Assembly (NCBI GenBank): GCA_958442925.1
Contig: CAUCIO010000008.1
Coordinates: forward strand, 1-30,470
Source: an uncultured Clostridium sp.
GTDB taxonomy: Bacteria; Bacillota; Clostridia; Lachnospirales; Lachnospiraceae
DNA length: 30,470 nucleotides
Reading direction: 5' to 3'
The notes below the pieces were generated by a model. That model did no database searches. It saw nothing but the letters and a program-made list of their open reading frames with translations, and was not told the DNA's origin. Numbering within the stretch: position 1 is the first letter of the stretch; every line of letters starts with the position of its first letter. This document shows, in pieces, positions 20,775-29,457 of this stretch. Position numbers and translations under genes: made by a program.

Positions 20775-23700
20775 AATGACTGTACTGGTTCTTTCCCTTC
20801 TTCTTGCTCTTGTACAGAGCCTCGTCTGCTTTTCTCAGCTCTTCCCTGTAATTAAAGTTCTTTCCTGTCACCCGGCTGATGCCTGCGCTGCAGGACAAAG
20901 CTGCTGAATCTGCTGTTTTCATCCGTTCAAACAGCTGCTTCATTCTGCGATCCAGAATTCCCTTATCTGTCACATCCTTCACAAATACCAGGAACTCGTC
21001 TCCTCCCAGTCTTCCAATCAGGTCGTGGCTCCTAAAGGTGCTTCTTAAGACTTCTGCCAGGGACTTCAGCAGCTCGTCCCCTGCCAGGTGGCCGAACTGA
21101 TCGTTTACCTGCTTGAAATTATCTAAATCCAGGATGATCAAAGCTCCTTTTCTGTCCTCCTCAGAAGACATAAATTCCTGAACCTCATTTTCAAAAATAT
21201 TTCGATTATATACATTGGTCAGAGGATCGCGTCTGGCTGCCCGTTCCTGAGCCATCTCTCTTCTCTTTTCAGCATCGATATTTTTCATATACATGAGAGC
21301 ATACATATTTTCTGTATAGCGATCCTGGAACACATGGAATACCAGTTTCATCCAGCATTTCTGACCATTCACCATACGCTTGAAGGACATCTCCTGAGTC
21401 GCAGTTCCGTTCTTAAACATTCCTTTTATGTACTGAAGGCTGATACAGTTTTGATATTGTTCCAGGTCCTCCTGGCAGACAACCCGCTCAATCTGCCGCC
21501 TGATAATTTCATCGAAACCAAGGCCCATCTCCTGGCTTTCCGCCTTGTAGTGCTCCCACAGCCCGCCTGCCTGCATCACCTTTTCGCTCTCTACATCCAC
21601 CTCCACATAAGCTACCGTCTCAGAAAGCAGCGCTTCATAGAAGTCTGTTTTTCTCATATATTCCAGCTCCATAGACCGCTCTTCGTCTGCCAGATCTAAC
21701 AGAACCGCTATGGTGTACTGATCCTCCGCCTTACTGCTTAAATGTCTGGTTTTTACTTTGAACCACTTATATTCTCCGTCTTTTGCCCGAAACAGCATCT
21801 CTCTGCTGTCCAGATCCTCTTTTCTGTGAACATCCCGAAACAGTTCCCGAAATTCTCCCGCAAAATGAGGATGGATCATATGGGTCTGAATCCAGCACTC
21901 CGGGAAATCCTCTTCCCGCACCTCGCTGCCGGCTAACAAGGTTCTGTCTGTATGAAAATAAATAGCCTGCTTCTTTTCATTGTATTCAAACATCTCGCTC
22001 TTGACGCCGTCAGGCAGGAAATCCGGCCGCTCCAGTTCACTGATAATCCGGTGATACCCCTCCAGGCATATCCTGCCTTCCTTATCTGCAGCCCTGACTG
22101 TCATGCACCGGACTGTCACCTCCCCTTTCGCAGGATGGTTCCAGGTATATTCCACCTGAATAATCTTTCCAGTGCTGATACAGTTTTCTACCGCCATATT
22201 GATGTAATGGTAATAACCTGCATTGATCCGGCTGTACCAGTGGTTATAGCACTCCTCCGGAGTAATATCCTCTGTAATCCCCATGATCCGCCGCATAACC
22301 GGATCCGCATACATCTCGCTTTTTCCCGTCCGTGGATCCAGGCGGATCTCCCAGAGTCCTAAATCTGTATTTTCCAGAATTTCTGCATACTGGGAATCAG
22401 ACAGACGGCTTCCCTTATTCTGATTTTGGCGGGCTTCCCCATGTTCCAGCAGGTATTCCTTCCTCTGGTGATCCAGACTCTCCCACTCTTCCATATTAAG
22501 AGCCAGCTCCAGACGGGCCGTCCTTCCCTGCCAGGAAATCAGCTTATCTTTTAAAATGTATCTGGAACCAAGAAACGCATTGTTTCTCTCCCACACATGA
22601 AATTTATTTTTGCAGAGCTGGCCGTTGGTACAGAAATCGCAGGGCCTGTCCTTGCCCTGGAGAACCTCGTAGCATTTTCTTCCTTTGTAATCATAAATTC
22701 CTGTGATTTTGCGCCCCTGGGAATTCAGATAGTAAAGCTCATAAGTGTCCACATCGCTGACATAGATGATCTCGTCCATATCCTCCGCTATAGTTCCAAT
22801 TTCCTCCTGGCGAAGATTTTCCAGCATCCTGTCCTCGGTACAGAAATCAAGGCTGCGCAGCTTCTTCTCTCTCTCCTCCCTCTTCTGGTACTCTTCCGTC
22901 TCCCCACAGACATAGATACGCTCAAATTCTTCCTTCCCGCAGGGCTTTGCAAAGAGAAAGCCCTGCAGTACGTCCGGCTTCAGTTCCTTTAATGCTAAAA
23001 GCTCCTCTTCCGTCTCCACTCCCTCGCAGCATACCTTAATTCTGGCGCTGTGGGCCAGCTCAATCATATTGCTGAGCAGACGGTAATTGTAAGCGTTGTG
23101 CTGAATACGGCTGACAAAGCAGCGGTCGATCTTTGTCTCATCTACTTCAATGCTCTTCAAATAGCTCAGGCTGGAATATCCTGTCCCGAAATCATCAATG
23201 GAAATCTGGATTCCGTACCGTTTCCACTCGTAGAAAATCTTGTTAAAATAAGCGTAATCCTGAAGCTGCATACTCTCTGTCACTTCCAGGGTCAGAGCCT
23301 CGCCTGGAAGCTCCAGCCGCTGCAGCAGCTCCAGCACCGCCTTTTCAATCCCCCTCTGGCGCAGCTGAACATAGGAAATATTGACACTGATATGAAAATC
23401 CGGAATTTCCTTTCTCCACTCTCTGCACTGACTGACTGCCGTCTCAAGCACCCACATGCCTACCTGACAGATCATACCGCTTTGTTCCAGCAGCGGAATG
23501 AACTCCGCCGGCCCCACCATCCCTCTGGAAGGAGACTCATAACGGAGCAGAGCCTCAGCCCCGTAAAGGCTGTAATCACGGCTGCCGATCTGAGGCTGAT
23601 AGCAGAGGTAAAAACCCTTGCAGCCATCGCGGACAGAAGCTCTCATCTCGTCCTGAAGAGCAATCTGCTCCAGATTTTTCTGATAGTCGTCAGAAGAGAA

Positions 23701-24531
23701 AAATACAAGCGTATTTTTTCCTTCTTTCTTCGCCCTGTCCAGAGCGTTCTCCGCATACTGGTAAACCTGTCCCCCGTCCATCTCGTCTCCGCACCTGTAG
23801 GTGGCCACTCCGGCAGAAATAGTGCAGTACTTTTCCATTCTCCGCTTTGCCGCATCATAGAAATGCAAAACGTCCTCCCTGTATTTCCCTGGAAAATTTA
23901 CCGCAAAACAGTCCCCTGCCAGACGGTACAGCTGCAGCGGAAATTCTGCCAGATTTTCCAGAGTCTCCGTCATGGTCTTTAAAATATAATTTCCAAAAGT
24001 CCTTCCGTTCTTTACGTTAATACTCTTAAAATTATCGATTCCCAGCACCATCAGGCAGCCTCCGCATTGTTTCAGGCAGTCTGCCATGTCTTCCTGAAAT
24101 TTATCGTAATTCCAGAGTCCCGTTAAATTGTCCAGCTTCTGGCTGACTGCCAGTTCAGACATACTTCCCGCTAAAAAAATCGGCTTTCCATCTTTATCCT
24201 TCTGAACCGCACTTTTAATGTTTATCCATACCCGGTGTCCGTCCCGATCTGTAATTCTATAATCTATGGTATGGCCATCCTTAACCCCGTTTGTTATTTC
24301 CTCAATGTCTTTCTTCAGCTGCCTGCAGTCCCTATGATGTACAATATTTTCCCAGCATTCGAAAGGGATGCCCTCCTCGCCTGGAAGGGGAAGAGGGTAT
24401 TTATCACATATTTTATCTGCAATATGAATTCGTCGATTCACTAAATCCAATACATAAAGATAATCATTAGTGCTCTCCGAAAAAAAGCGGACTGTTTTTT
24501 TATATAACTGCAATTCGTCGTTTACATTCAT
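20767..24531 (-). CDS. Large PAS/GGDEF/EAL/PAS/GGDEF cyclic-di-GMP turnover protein
   Basis: This 1254-residue soluble sensor and signalling protein has no membrane helix. In order: a PAS-like domain (about 18-128); a first GGDEF domain (about 134-285) degenerate at the active site, AGDCF at 205-209; an EAL phosphodiesterase domain (about 293-543) with EALLR (EAL at 326-328), VNIS, TES, DDFGTGYSS (446-454), DETKID and CEGVET, all apparently intact; a cysteine-bearing PAS-like domain (about 583-690; Cys 620, 631, 634, 640); further PAS-like domains to about 1090; and a C-terminal GGDEF domain with GGDEF (1176-1180) and an RxxD inhibitory site (RSHD, 1167-1170). One chain may therefore both make and break cyclic-di-GMP. 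I chose ATG 24531 because AGGAG is 6 bases before it; an ATG at 24537 directly abuts that site. No confident promoter was found. Confidence 0.9.
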   Translation of the reverse strand: MNVNDELQLYKKTVRFFSESTNDYLYVLDLVNRRIHIADKICDKYPLPLPGEEGIPFECWENIVHHRDCRQLKKDIEEITNGVKDGHTIDYRITDRDGHRVWINIKSAVQKDKDGKPIFLAGSMSELAVSQKLDNLTGLWNYDKFQEDMADCLKQCGGCLMVLGIDNFKSINVKNGRTFGNYILKTMTETLENLAEFPLQLYRLAGDCFAVNFPGKYREDVLHFYDAAKRRMEKYCTISAGVATYRCGDEMDGGQVYQYAENALDRAKKEGKNTLVFFSSDDYQKNLEQIALQDEMRASVRDGCKGFYLCYQPQIGSRDYSLYGAEALLRYESPSRGMVGPAEFIPLLEQSGMICQVGMWVLETAVSQCREWRKEIPDFHISVNISYVQLRQRGIEKAVLELLQRLELPGEALTLEVTESMQLQDYAYFNKIFYEWKRYGIQISIDDFGTGYSSLSYLKSIEVDETKIDRCFVSRIQHNAYNYRLLSNMIELAHSARIKVCCEGVETEEELLALKELKPDVLQGFLFAKPCGKEEFERIYVCGETEEYQKREEREKKLRSLDFCTEDRMLENLRQEEIGTIAEDMDEIIYVSDVDTYELYYLNSQGRKITGIYDYKGRKCYEVLQGKDRPCDFCTNGQLCKNKFHVWERNNAFLGSRYILKDKLISWQGRTARLELALNMEEWESLDHQRKEYLLEHGEARQNQNKGSRLSDSQYAEILENTDLGLWEIRLDPRTGKSEMYADPVMRRIMGITEDITPEECYNHWYSRINAGYYHYINMAVENCISTGKIIQVEYTWNHPAKGEVTVRCMTVRAADKEGRICLEGYHRIISELERPDFLPDGVKSEMFEYNEKKQAIYFHTDRTLLAGSEVREEDFPECWIQTHMIHPHFAGEFRELFRDVHRKEDLDSREMLFRAKDGEYKWFKVKTRHLSSKAEDQYTIAVLLDLADEERSMELEYMRKTDFYEALLSETVAYVEVDVESEKVMQAGGLWEHYKAESQEMGLGFDEIIRRQIERVVCQEDLEQYQNCISLQYIKGMFKNGTATQEMSFKRMVNGQKCWMKLVFHVFQDRYTENMYALMYMKNIDAEKRREMAQERAARRDPLTNVYNRNIFENEVQEFMSSEEDRKGALIILDLDNFKQVNDQFGHLAGDELLKSLAEVLRSTFRSHDLIGRLGGDEFLVFVKDVTDKGILDRRMKQLFERMKTADSAALSCSAGISRVTGKNFNYREELRKADEALYKSKKKGKNQYSHYE

Positions 24532-24651
24532 ACTCATCTCCTGCCTTTCTTCTTCTCCTCATTTTATCATCCCGCGGCCAATTTCTCCATGAAAATTTTA
24601 AGAAAAGAAGCAAATAAAGAGGCAAAAGGATAAACACCTTCTCTCAAAACG

Positions 24652-24700
24652 TCAAAAAGAGGACGCGTCCAGAGCCAGACAGTTTCTGGAACGCATCCTC
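24652..24700 (-). terminator. Intrinsic terminator of leuA
   Basis: Arms at 24685-24700 and 24659-24673 form a stem of about 15 bp with one G-U pair and one bulged base when read on the minus strand, loop about 11 bases, followed directly by five T (A-run at 24654-24658 on the plus strand). It lies 64 bases after the leuA stop and separates leuA from the GGDEF/EAL gene. The small open frame 24567-24770 covering it is not considered a gene. Confidence 0.9.
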
Positions 24701-24763
24701 TTCTCAAAATAATTTTTTCTATTCCATCAGCCATGCCGCCGGAAAAACTGATTCCTCCCTCGC

Positions 24764-26440
24764 TTAGCATTCTGTGTAAAACAGGCGGTTGACTGCGCTG
24801 AAAATACCGCGGATAGAAGCTCTCGTAATGTTGGAACTGATTCCCACGCCATAGGTAGTCCGTCCGCTCTTTACATCTAACAAGTGGATGTAGGAAGCAG
24901 CCTGAGCTCCGGAACCGGAACGCAGCGCATGCTCCGTGTAATCCAGAACACGGATTTCCACGCCCAGAGTGTCCTCCAGGCCTCTCTGAATCGCGTCAAT
25001 CGGTCCGTTTCCAACTCCCTCGAACCGCTTCTCCTCTCCGTGATCTGTGTAAATAACGTCTGCCACTGTAGCAAACTCGCCCTCGTCCAGCTCTCTGTCT
25101 GTAATCTGGCATTTTCTGAAGTGTACCGGCTCCTTGCGCTCGATATAATTCTTCTGGAACTCTGCAAAAATCTGCTCCGGATCCACCTCGCCCTGAGCCT
25201 CTGCAATTTTCTGAATAATATCTGCAAATTCCTTGTGCATTCCCTTAGGAAGCTTGAAGCCGTAGAAAGTATCCATGACAAAGGCTACGCCGCCCTTTCC
25301 GGACTGGCTGTTGATGCGGACTACCGGCTCGTATTCCCGGCCAATATCGCTTGGATCGATCGGCAGATAGGGAACCTCCCAGATACCGTCCGTCCTCTTT
25401 GAAAGAGCCTGCATTCCCTTGCTGATGGCGTCCTGATGGGAACCGGAAAACGCAGTAAATACAAGCTTTCCAGCGTATGGATGGCGGGGATCCACCGGCA
25501 TCTTGGTACATCTTTCGCAGGTGTCTACAATCTCTCTGATATTTTCAATCTCCAGCTCAGGATTGATTCCCTGGGAGAACATATTATAAGCAATGTTCAA
25601 AATGTCCACATTTCCCGTACGCTCGCCGTTTCCAAGAAGGGTTCCCTCTACCCTCTCGGCGCCTGCTAAAAGGGCCAGCTCTGTGGCAGCAATTCCTGTT
25701 CCCCTGTCATTGTGGGGATGGATGCTTAAAATAATGCTGTCCCTGTCCTTAAAATGATTATTCATCCACTCAATCTGATCTGCATAGACGTTTGGCGTTG
25801 TCATCTCCACTGTAGCCGGCAGATTGACAATCATCTTCTTCTCAGGAGTGGGCTGCCATTCCTCCTGGACAGCAGTGCAGATATCAAGGGCAAAATCCAG
25901 TTCTGTACCTGTAAAGCTCTCTGGAGAATACTCCAGAATGATCTCTCCCTCGTGGGCCTGCATGTATTTCTTCACCAGCTTAACGCCCTCCACGGCGATC
26001 TCCTTGATCTCCTCCCGATCCTTGTGGAACACTACGTCCCTCTGCAGGGTGGAGGTGGAGTTATAAATGTGGACAATCGCCTTCTTCACGCCCTGGATGG
26101 CTTCAAAGGTGCGGCGGATCAGATGCTCTCTGCACTGTGTCAGCACCTGGACTGTCACGTCGTCAGGAATCATCCTGCGCTCTACTAACTGTCTCAAAAA
26201 GTCGAACTCAATCTGGGAAGCAGCCGGAAAACCGATCTCAATCTCCTTAAAGCCCATCTTCACCAGAAGGCGGAACATCTCCATCTTCTCTTCCACTACC
26301 ATCGGCTCAATCAAGGCCTGATTTCCGTCCCGCAAATCTACGCTGCACCAGATCGGCGCTTTCTCGATCTGGCGGCCCGGCCACTGCCTCTCCGGGAAAT
26401 CTACCACAGGAACTCTCTTATATTTCTTATAATTCAGCAT
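24764..26440 (-). CDS. leuA: 2-isopropylmalate synthase (long form)
   Basis: LeuA condenses acetyl-CoA with 2-oxoisovalerate, the first committed step of leucine synthesis. The 558-residue protein is the long form similar to the actinobacterial enzyme. The catalytic TIM-barrel begins near residue 30, with LRDGNQ at 36-41 and the metal-binding HPHND at 241-245, then LLGNGERTGNVDI; a C-terminal regulatory LeuA dimerisation domain contains RSGSGAQAASY, the expected site of leucine feedback inhibition. I used ATG 26440 (MLNYKKY), 8 bases after GGAGG; the longer reading from a TTG at 26455 overlaps that ribosome site. It is monocistronic, with its own promoter and terminator; leuB, leuC and leuD are not next to it. 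Confidence 0.96.
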   Translation of the reverse strand: MLNYKKYKRVPVVDFPERQWPGRQIEKAPIWCSVDLRDGNQALIEPMVVEEKMEMFRLLVKMGFKEIEIGFPAASQIEFDFLRQLVERRMIPDDVTVQVLTQCREHLIRRTFEAIQGVKKAIVHIYNSTSTLQRDVVFHKDREEIKEIAVEGVKLVKKYMQAHEGEIILEYSPESFTGTELDFALDICTAVQEEWQPTPEKKMIVNLPATVEMTTPNVYADQIEWMNNHFKDRDSIILSIHPHNDRGTGIAATELALLAGAERVEGTLLGNGERTGNVDILNIAYNMFSQGINPELEIENIREIVDTCERCTKMPVDPRHPYAGKLVFTAFSGSHQDAISKGMQALSKRTDGIWEVPYLPIDPSDIGREYEPVVRINSQSGKGGVAFVMDTFYGFKLPKGMHKEFADIIQKIAEAQGEVDPEQIFAEFQKNYIERKEPVHFRKCQITDRELDEGEFATVADVIYTDHGEEKRFEGVGNGPIDAIQRGLEDTLGVEIRVLDYTEHALRSGSGAQAASYIHLLDVKSGRTTYGVGISSNITRASIRGIFSAVNRLFYTEC

Positions 26441-26597
26441 ATCATTTTCCTCCAATTCTCAAGCATTTCCGGTTATTCCATCTGGTTTTCACTCAAGCCT
26501 TGGAGTCGATAAACCACGCCGTAATGTTTCACTATGAAAATCGTTATCTTCTCAGGTCTAACCCCATGTCCATCATTCCTTTTCTTTCTGAAAATAT
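26441..26597 (-). other. leuA 5' leader, structured, no recognised riboregulator
   Basis: About 155 bases separate the predicted transcription start from the leuA ATG. A hairpin is visible at 26484-26515: GGTTT/AAACC closing an inner ACTC/GAGT stem. A 10-codon frame with Met and two Leu (26544-26576, minus strand) has only a poor ribosome site. The T-box core (TGG-ACC-GCG type) is not found. There is no run of leucine codons and no clear terminator/antiterminator pair. The rest of the 308-base gap 26441-26748 holds the leuA promoter and the terminator of the upstream ABC operon. Confidence 0.4.
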
Positions 26598-26603
26598 GGC
26601 GTT

Positions 26604-26633
26604 ATTATACCATATCCGCCTTTCAGACTTCAA
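26604..26633 (-). promoter_or_regulatory. Promoter of leuA
   Basis: On the minus strand the perfect -10 box TATAAT (26604-26609) is preceded by TGG, giving an extended -10. TTGAAG (26628-26633) stands 18 bases upstream as the -35 box, with four of six consensus positions matching. Transcription should start near 26597. Confidence 0.75.
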
Positions 26634-26712
26634 GGCTAAGACGTATTACCGGGGAGATCTATTTCACATGGCTTTTATAATATGAGGTTATGGCTGGAAA
26701 ATGGGTGATCAT

Positions 26713-26748
26713 AATAAGGGCAGGCCGCCTCTGCGGTCTGCCCTTATT
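26713..26748 (-). terminator. Terminator hairpin at the end of the ABC importer operon
   Basis: Arms 26713-26728 and 26733-26748 form a 16-bp stem with one G-U pair and a 4-base loop. The hairpin directly abuts the stop codon of the substrate-binding protein gene. The bases after it on the minus strand are only moderately T-rich, while in the other direction TTTT follows, so it may act in both directions or also as a 3' stabiliser. Confidence 0.75.
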
Positions 26749-27777
26749 TTACTTACAGCTCTCGGAAAGCTCTTCATGTTTCTTTAACAGCTCTACAGTC
26801 AGCGGCTCCGGGAATGTCTTCGGATAAGCGGAGCTGTTCTCCGGGTTAGTCGTCTCCCCGGCGTAGACGGCGTTCGGATAATAGCTCTGAAGCTCAGAAC
26901 GTCCCTTTGTGATAATGCACTCCGCCATTTCCTGGGCCAGTGGATTGGTTTTTTCTCCCTTATCTACAACTGCCACTGACTCTGTCAGGGAAAAATTACC
27001 CTCTGTAGGATCCACAAAATCAATCGGAAGGCCCTCTGCCTTGTCTGCCACTGCCTGCTGGCGGAGTCCAAAGCCCACTGCCACCTCTCCTGCTCTTACC
27101 TTTTTCAGAGGAGCGGAACCTGATGTCTCGATGTGGGGCCCTGCGTTCTTATAAATGCCTGTGAGAGTCTCCCTGGCTCCATCCTCTCCGTAGGCGTCCA
27201 CTAAGGCCTGAATCAGAAGCCACGCTGTAGAGGAGCTCTTTACGTCTGTAACGGATATTAAATCTTTATACTCCGGCTTTGTCAGGTCCTTGAGGCTTTC
27301 CGGCATATCCAGGTTATTTTCCTTCAGCATCTCTGTATTTACGATGATCGTTCCCTCCTGAGAGGTAATCGGTGCACAGTAGTCTTTCTGAGCATCCTTA
27401 TTTAACAGTTCAAAATCAAAGTTCAGCTTCTGGAACATCTGCTGCTCTTCCTGGGCGCTGTCAATGTAGAAGGTGCTGAGGGTAATCAGGTCTGCCTCAA
27501 TATCTGTTCCCTCTGCCATCACCTTGCCTCCCAGCTCAGAGGTGCCAAAGGTCTGGAACATATATTTCCCTTCATAGCCGTTCTGATCCAGAGTCTTTTT
27601 CATGGCCTCCACTGCCTCGTCGTCTGCATTGGAGTAAATAACTACTTCTTCGTCCTTCTGACCTCCCGACTGAGAACAGCCGGTGAGAGTCATACCTGAT
27701 AGAGCTGCAGCTGCCGCCAGTGCCAGAGCTGCCACCCGTCTGGTTCTTCTTTTTGTCTCCATTTTTCTGAATCGCAT
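26749..27777 (-). CDS. ABC transporter substrate-binding lipoprotein, Fe3+/phosphonate (family 1) type
   Basis: This is an extracellular family 1 solute-binding protein of 342 residues. The N-terminus is basic (ETKRRTRRVA), with an alanine-rich hydrophobic segment and lipobox LTGC near residues 30-33, so it should be lipid-anchored outside the cell. VVIYSNADDEAVEAM opens the mature domain, and GSAPLKKVRAGEVAVGFGLRQQ is typical of the AfuA/FbpA and 2-aminoethylphosphonate-binding relatives. The ligand cannot be fixed from sequence: a YY pair near SELQSYYPNAVYAG recalls the tyrosines of Fe3+ binders, but alignment would be needed. AGGGAG lies 7-8 bases before the ATG. It is the last gene of a three-gene importer operon, directly followed by a hairpin. 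Confidence 0.85.
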   Translation of the reverse strand: MRFRKMETKRRTRRVAALALAAAAALSGMTLTGCSQSGGQKDEEVVIYSNADDEAVEAMKKTLDQNGYEGKYMFQTFGTSELGGKVMAEGTDIEADLITLSTFYIDSAQEEQQMFQKLNFDFELLNKDAQKDYCAPITSQEGTIIVNTEMLKENNLDMPESLKDLTKPEYKDLISVTDVKSSSTAWLLIQALVDAYGEDGARETLTGIYKNAGPHIETSGSAPLKKVRAGEVAVGFGLRQQAVADKAEGLPIDFVDPTEGNFSLTESVAVVDKGEKTNPLAQEMAECIITKGRSELQSYYPNAVYAGETTNPENSSAYPKTFPEPLTVELLKKHEELSESCK

Positions 27778-27836
27778 ATAAATTCTCCCTTTAATTTTTT
27801 TATTTTTATTAATTTGAATTTTTAAAATTTTTCTGC

Positions 27837-29456
27837 TTACTTCACTCTCTTTTTCAGCGCCGCCAGAAGCCCTTTCACCACCAGGTTGGTGAACAGAATC
27901 AGAAGGGACAGCACAAATACCTCGTTAAACTTTGTATAATACTGCAGCTCCTTGATTTTTGTGGTAATGACCATAGTTCTCGCTCCTGCGATAAAGATAA
28001 CCGCGCTGACTGTTACCATAGCATTTACAAAGTAATATCCGAATACCTCCAGAAGCGTAGAGGCCATGTTCGGAGTGATAATCCGCACAATGGTTTTAAA
28101 CCAGCTGTCTCCCATGAGAGACGCCGTGGCCTCCCAGGAACTGTTGAGCTTTGACAATGAGTTTTTCATCATCAGGTACGGAGTTGAGAAAAAGTGTACG
28201 ATATTGCAGATAATAATCAGAATCAGCGTATTCTGAAGGGGCGTGCCCGTAAAAATAAACATAAACGCAATACCAATCACCATTCCCGGAATGGTGTTCG
28301 TCACCAGGGCAATGCCGTCAATGACTTCCTTCAGCCTGCTGTTCAGACCGCTTCTGGCCGTGGCAAGAGCCGCGCCGTAGGTGACCAGAAGTCCGCCTGC
28401 CGCAGTACAGACAGCTGTAAAAAGGGAATTTTTATATACCGCAGTCAGGCTCCTGTCCGTCAGCGTGGAAACAATATGTTCCAGCGTAAAAGAGGTCTGA
28501 TATGGCCATTCGCTGACCAGGGGAACCACAAAAATCACAGCGAATACAGAGAGAATGCCCAGCAGGAACACCGACGATCCTGCAAAGAAAACTCCATCCC
28601 GAAGACGGTTTTTTCTGATTTCCACAGCGGAAATCCTGGAGTATCTGATATTGTACTTATCCAGCCAGTGGAGAAGAGCGATACTGACTGCCGATGGAAC
28701 CAGCATCATCATAGCCACCACGGCTCCCCTGTTAAAATCAGGCACGCTGCCCAGCATTTCGTTGTAGAGAACCGTCGCCACCACATCGTACCTGCCTCCC
28801 ACAGACGCTGGAATTCCGTAGTCCGTAAAGCAGAGGAAAAAGCATTGTACCATGGAGGCTGCCAGGGTTCCCAGAAGAGGTCTTGCCACAGTCTGCAGAA
28901 AGGTTTTAAACGGCTTGTCCCCCATAACTCTCGACACTACAGAAAACTTCTTGTCAATATAGCTCATAGTGTTAAGGATCAGCAGAAAGGACACAGGGAG
29001 AGTGTAAATGACATATCCAAACAGCAGTCCTCCAAAGCCGTAAATCTCAAATATCTGATGTCCGAACAATCTGGTGAGAAGCCCTTGTTTTCCAAAGGAA
29101 TAAATAATGGCAAAACCATATGTAATGGTGGGAAGCAGCATAGGCAGAGTTGCCAGAAGGCGAATCATGGCCTTAAAGCCTGTCGGCACGTTGGTATACT
29201 GAATGGTATAAGCCAGGAAAAAGGCGATGGCGGTAGCTGTCACCGCGCTGGCAATGGACACCGCCGCGCTGTGCCCCAGCGCTGTCAGAAATCCCTTTCC
29301 TGTCAGCACACTGGCGTAATTTGCGATTCCCACTCCGGCCTCTGCCGCAAAGGACTCTGCCAGCAGTCTCAGCACTGGAACAGCCAGAAAAACGGCAAAT
29401 ATTGCCACTACAGCACAGTAAATGGTCTTTATTTCGTATTCTTTTCTGCCAGTCAT
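27837..29456 (-). CDS. Double-domain ABC importer permease, FbpB/ThiP/PhnU-like
   Basis: This 539-residue permease carries two binding-protein-dependent transport domains in one chain, the normal architecture for Fe3+ (FbpB), thiamine (ThiP) and some 2-aminoethylphosphonate permeases. About 12 hydrophobic helices are visible. The two ATPase-contact (EAA-type) loops are near residues 173-195 (VVSRVMGDKPFKTFLQ) and 442-465 (ATASLMGDSWFKTIVRI). Unlike the nickel-type permease at 5037-7004, the fusion here is family-typical and has only a short charged linker (RISAVEIRKNRLRDG). The ATG is one base after the stop of the ATPase gene, so translation is probably coupled; the gap to the lipoprotein gene is 59 A/T-rich bases. 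Confidence 0.88.
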   Translation of the reverse strand: MTGRKEYEIKTIYCAVVAIFAVFLAVPVLRLLAESFAAEAGVGIANYASVLTGKGFLTALGHSAAVSIASAVTATAIAFFLAYTIQYTNVPTGFKAMIRLLATLPMLLPTITYGFAIIYSFGKQGLLTRLFGHQIFEIYGFGGLLFGYVIYTLPVSFLLILNTMSYIDKKFSVVSRVMGDKPFKTFLQTVARPLLGTLAASMVQCFFLCFTDYGIPASVGGRYDVVATVLYNEMLGSVPDFNRGAVVAMMMLVPSAVSIALLHWLDKYNIRYSRISAVEIRKNRLRDGVFFAGSSVFLLGILSVFAVIFVVPLVSEWPYQTSFTLEHIVSTLTDRSLTAVYKNSLFTAVCTAAGGLLVTYGAALATARSGLNSRLKEVIDGIALVTNTIPGMVIGIAFMFIFTGTPLQNTLILIIICNIVHFFSTPYLMMKNSLSKLNSSWEATASLMGDSWFKTIVRIITPNMASTLLEVFGYYFVNAMVTVSAVIFIAGARTMVITTKIKELQYYTKFNEVFVLSLLILFTNLVVKGLLAALKKRVK

Positions 29457-29457
29457 C

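Noticed and set aside
24567..24770. A 67-codon minus-strand open frame after leuA
   Set aside because: It contains the leuA terminator stem, lacks a convincing ribosome site and resembles no family.
26544..26576. Leader peptide (10 codons) upstream of leuA
   Set aside because: Weak ribosome site, only two Leu codons and no attenuator hairpins downstream.
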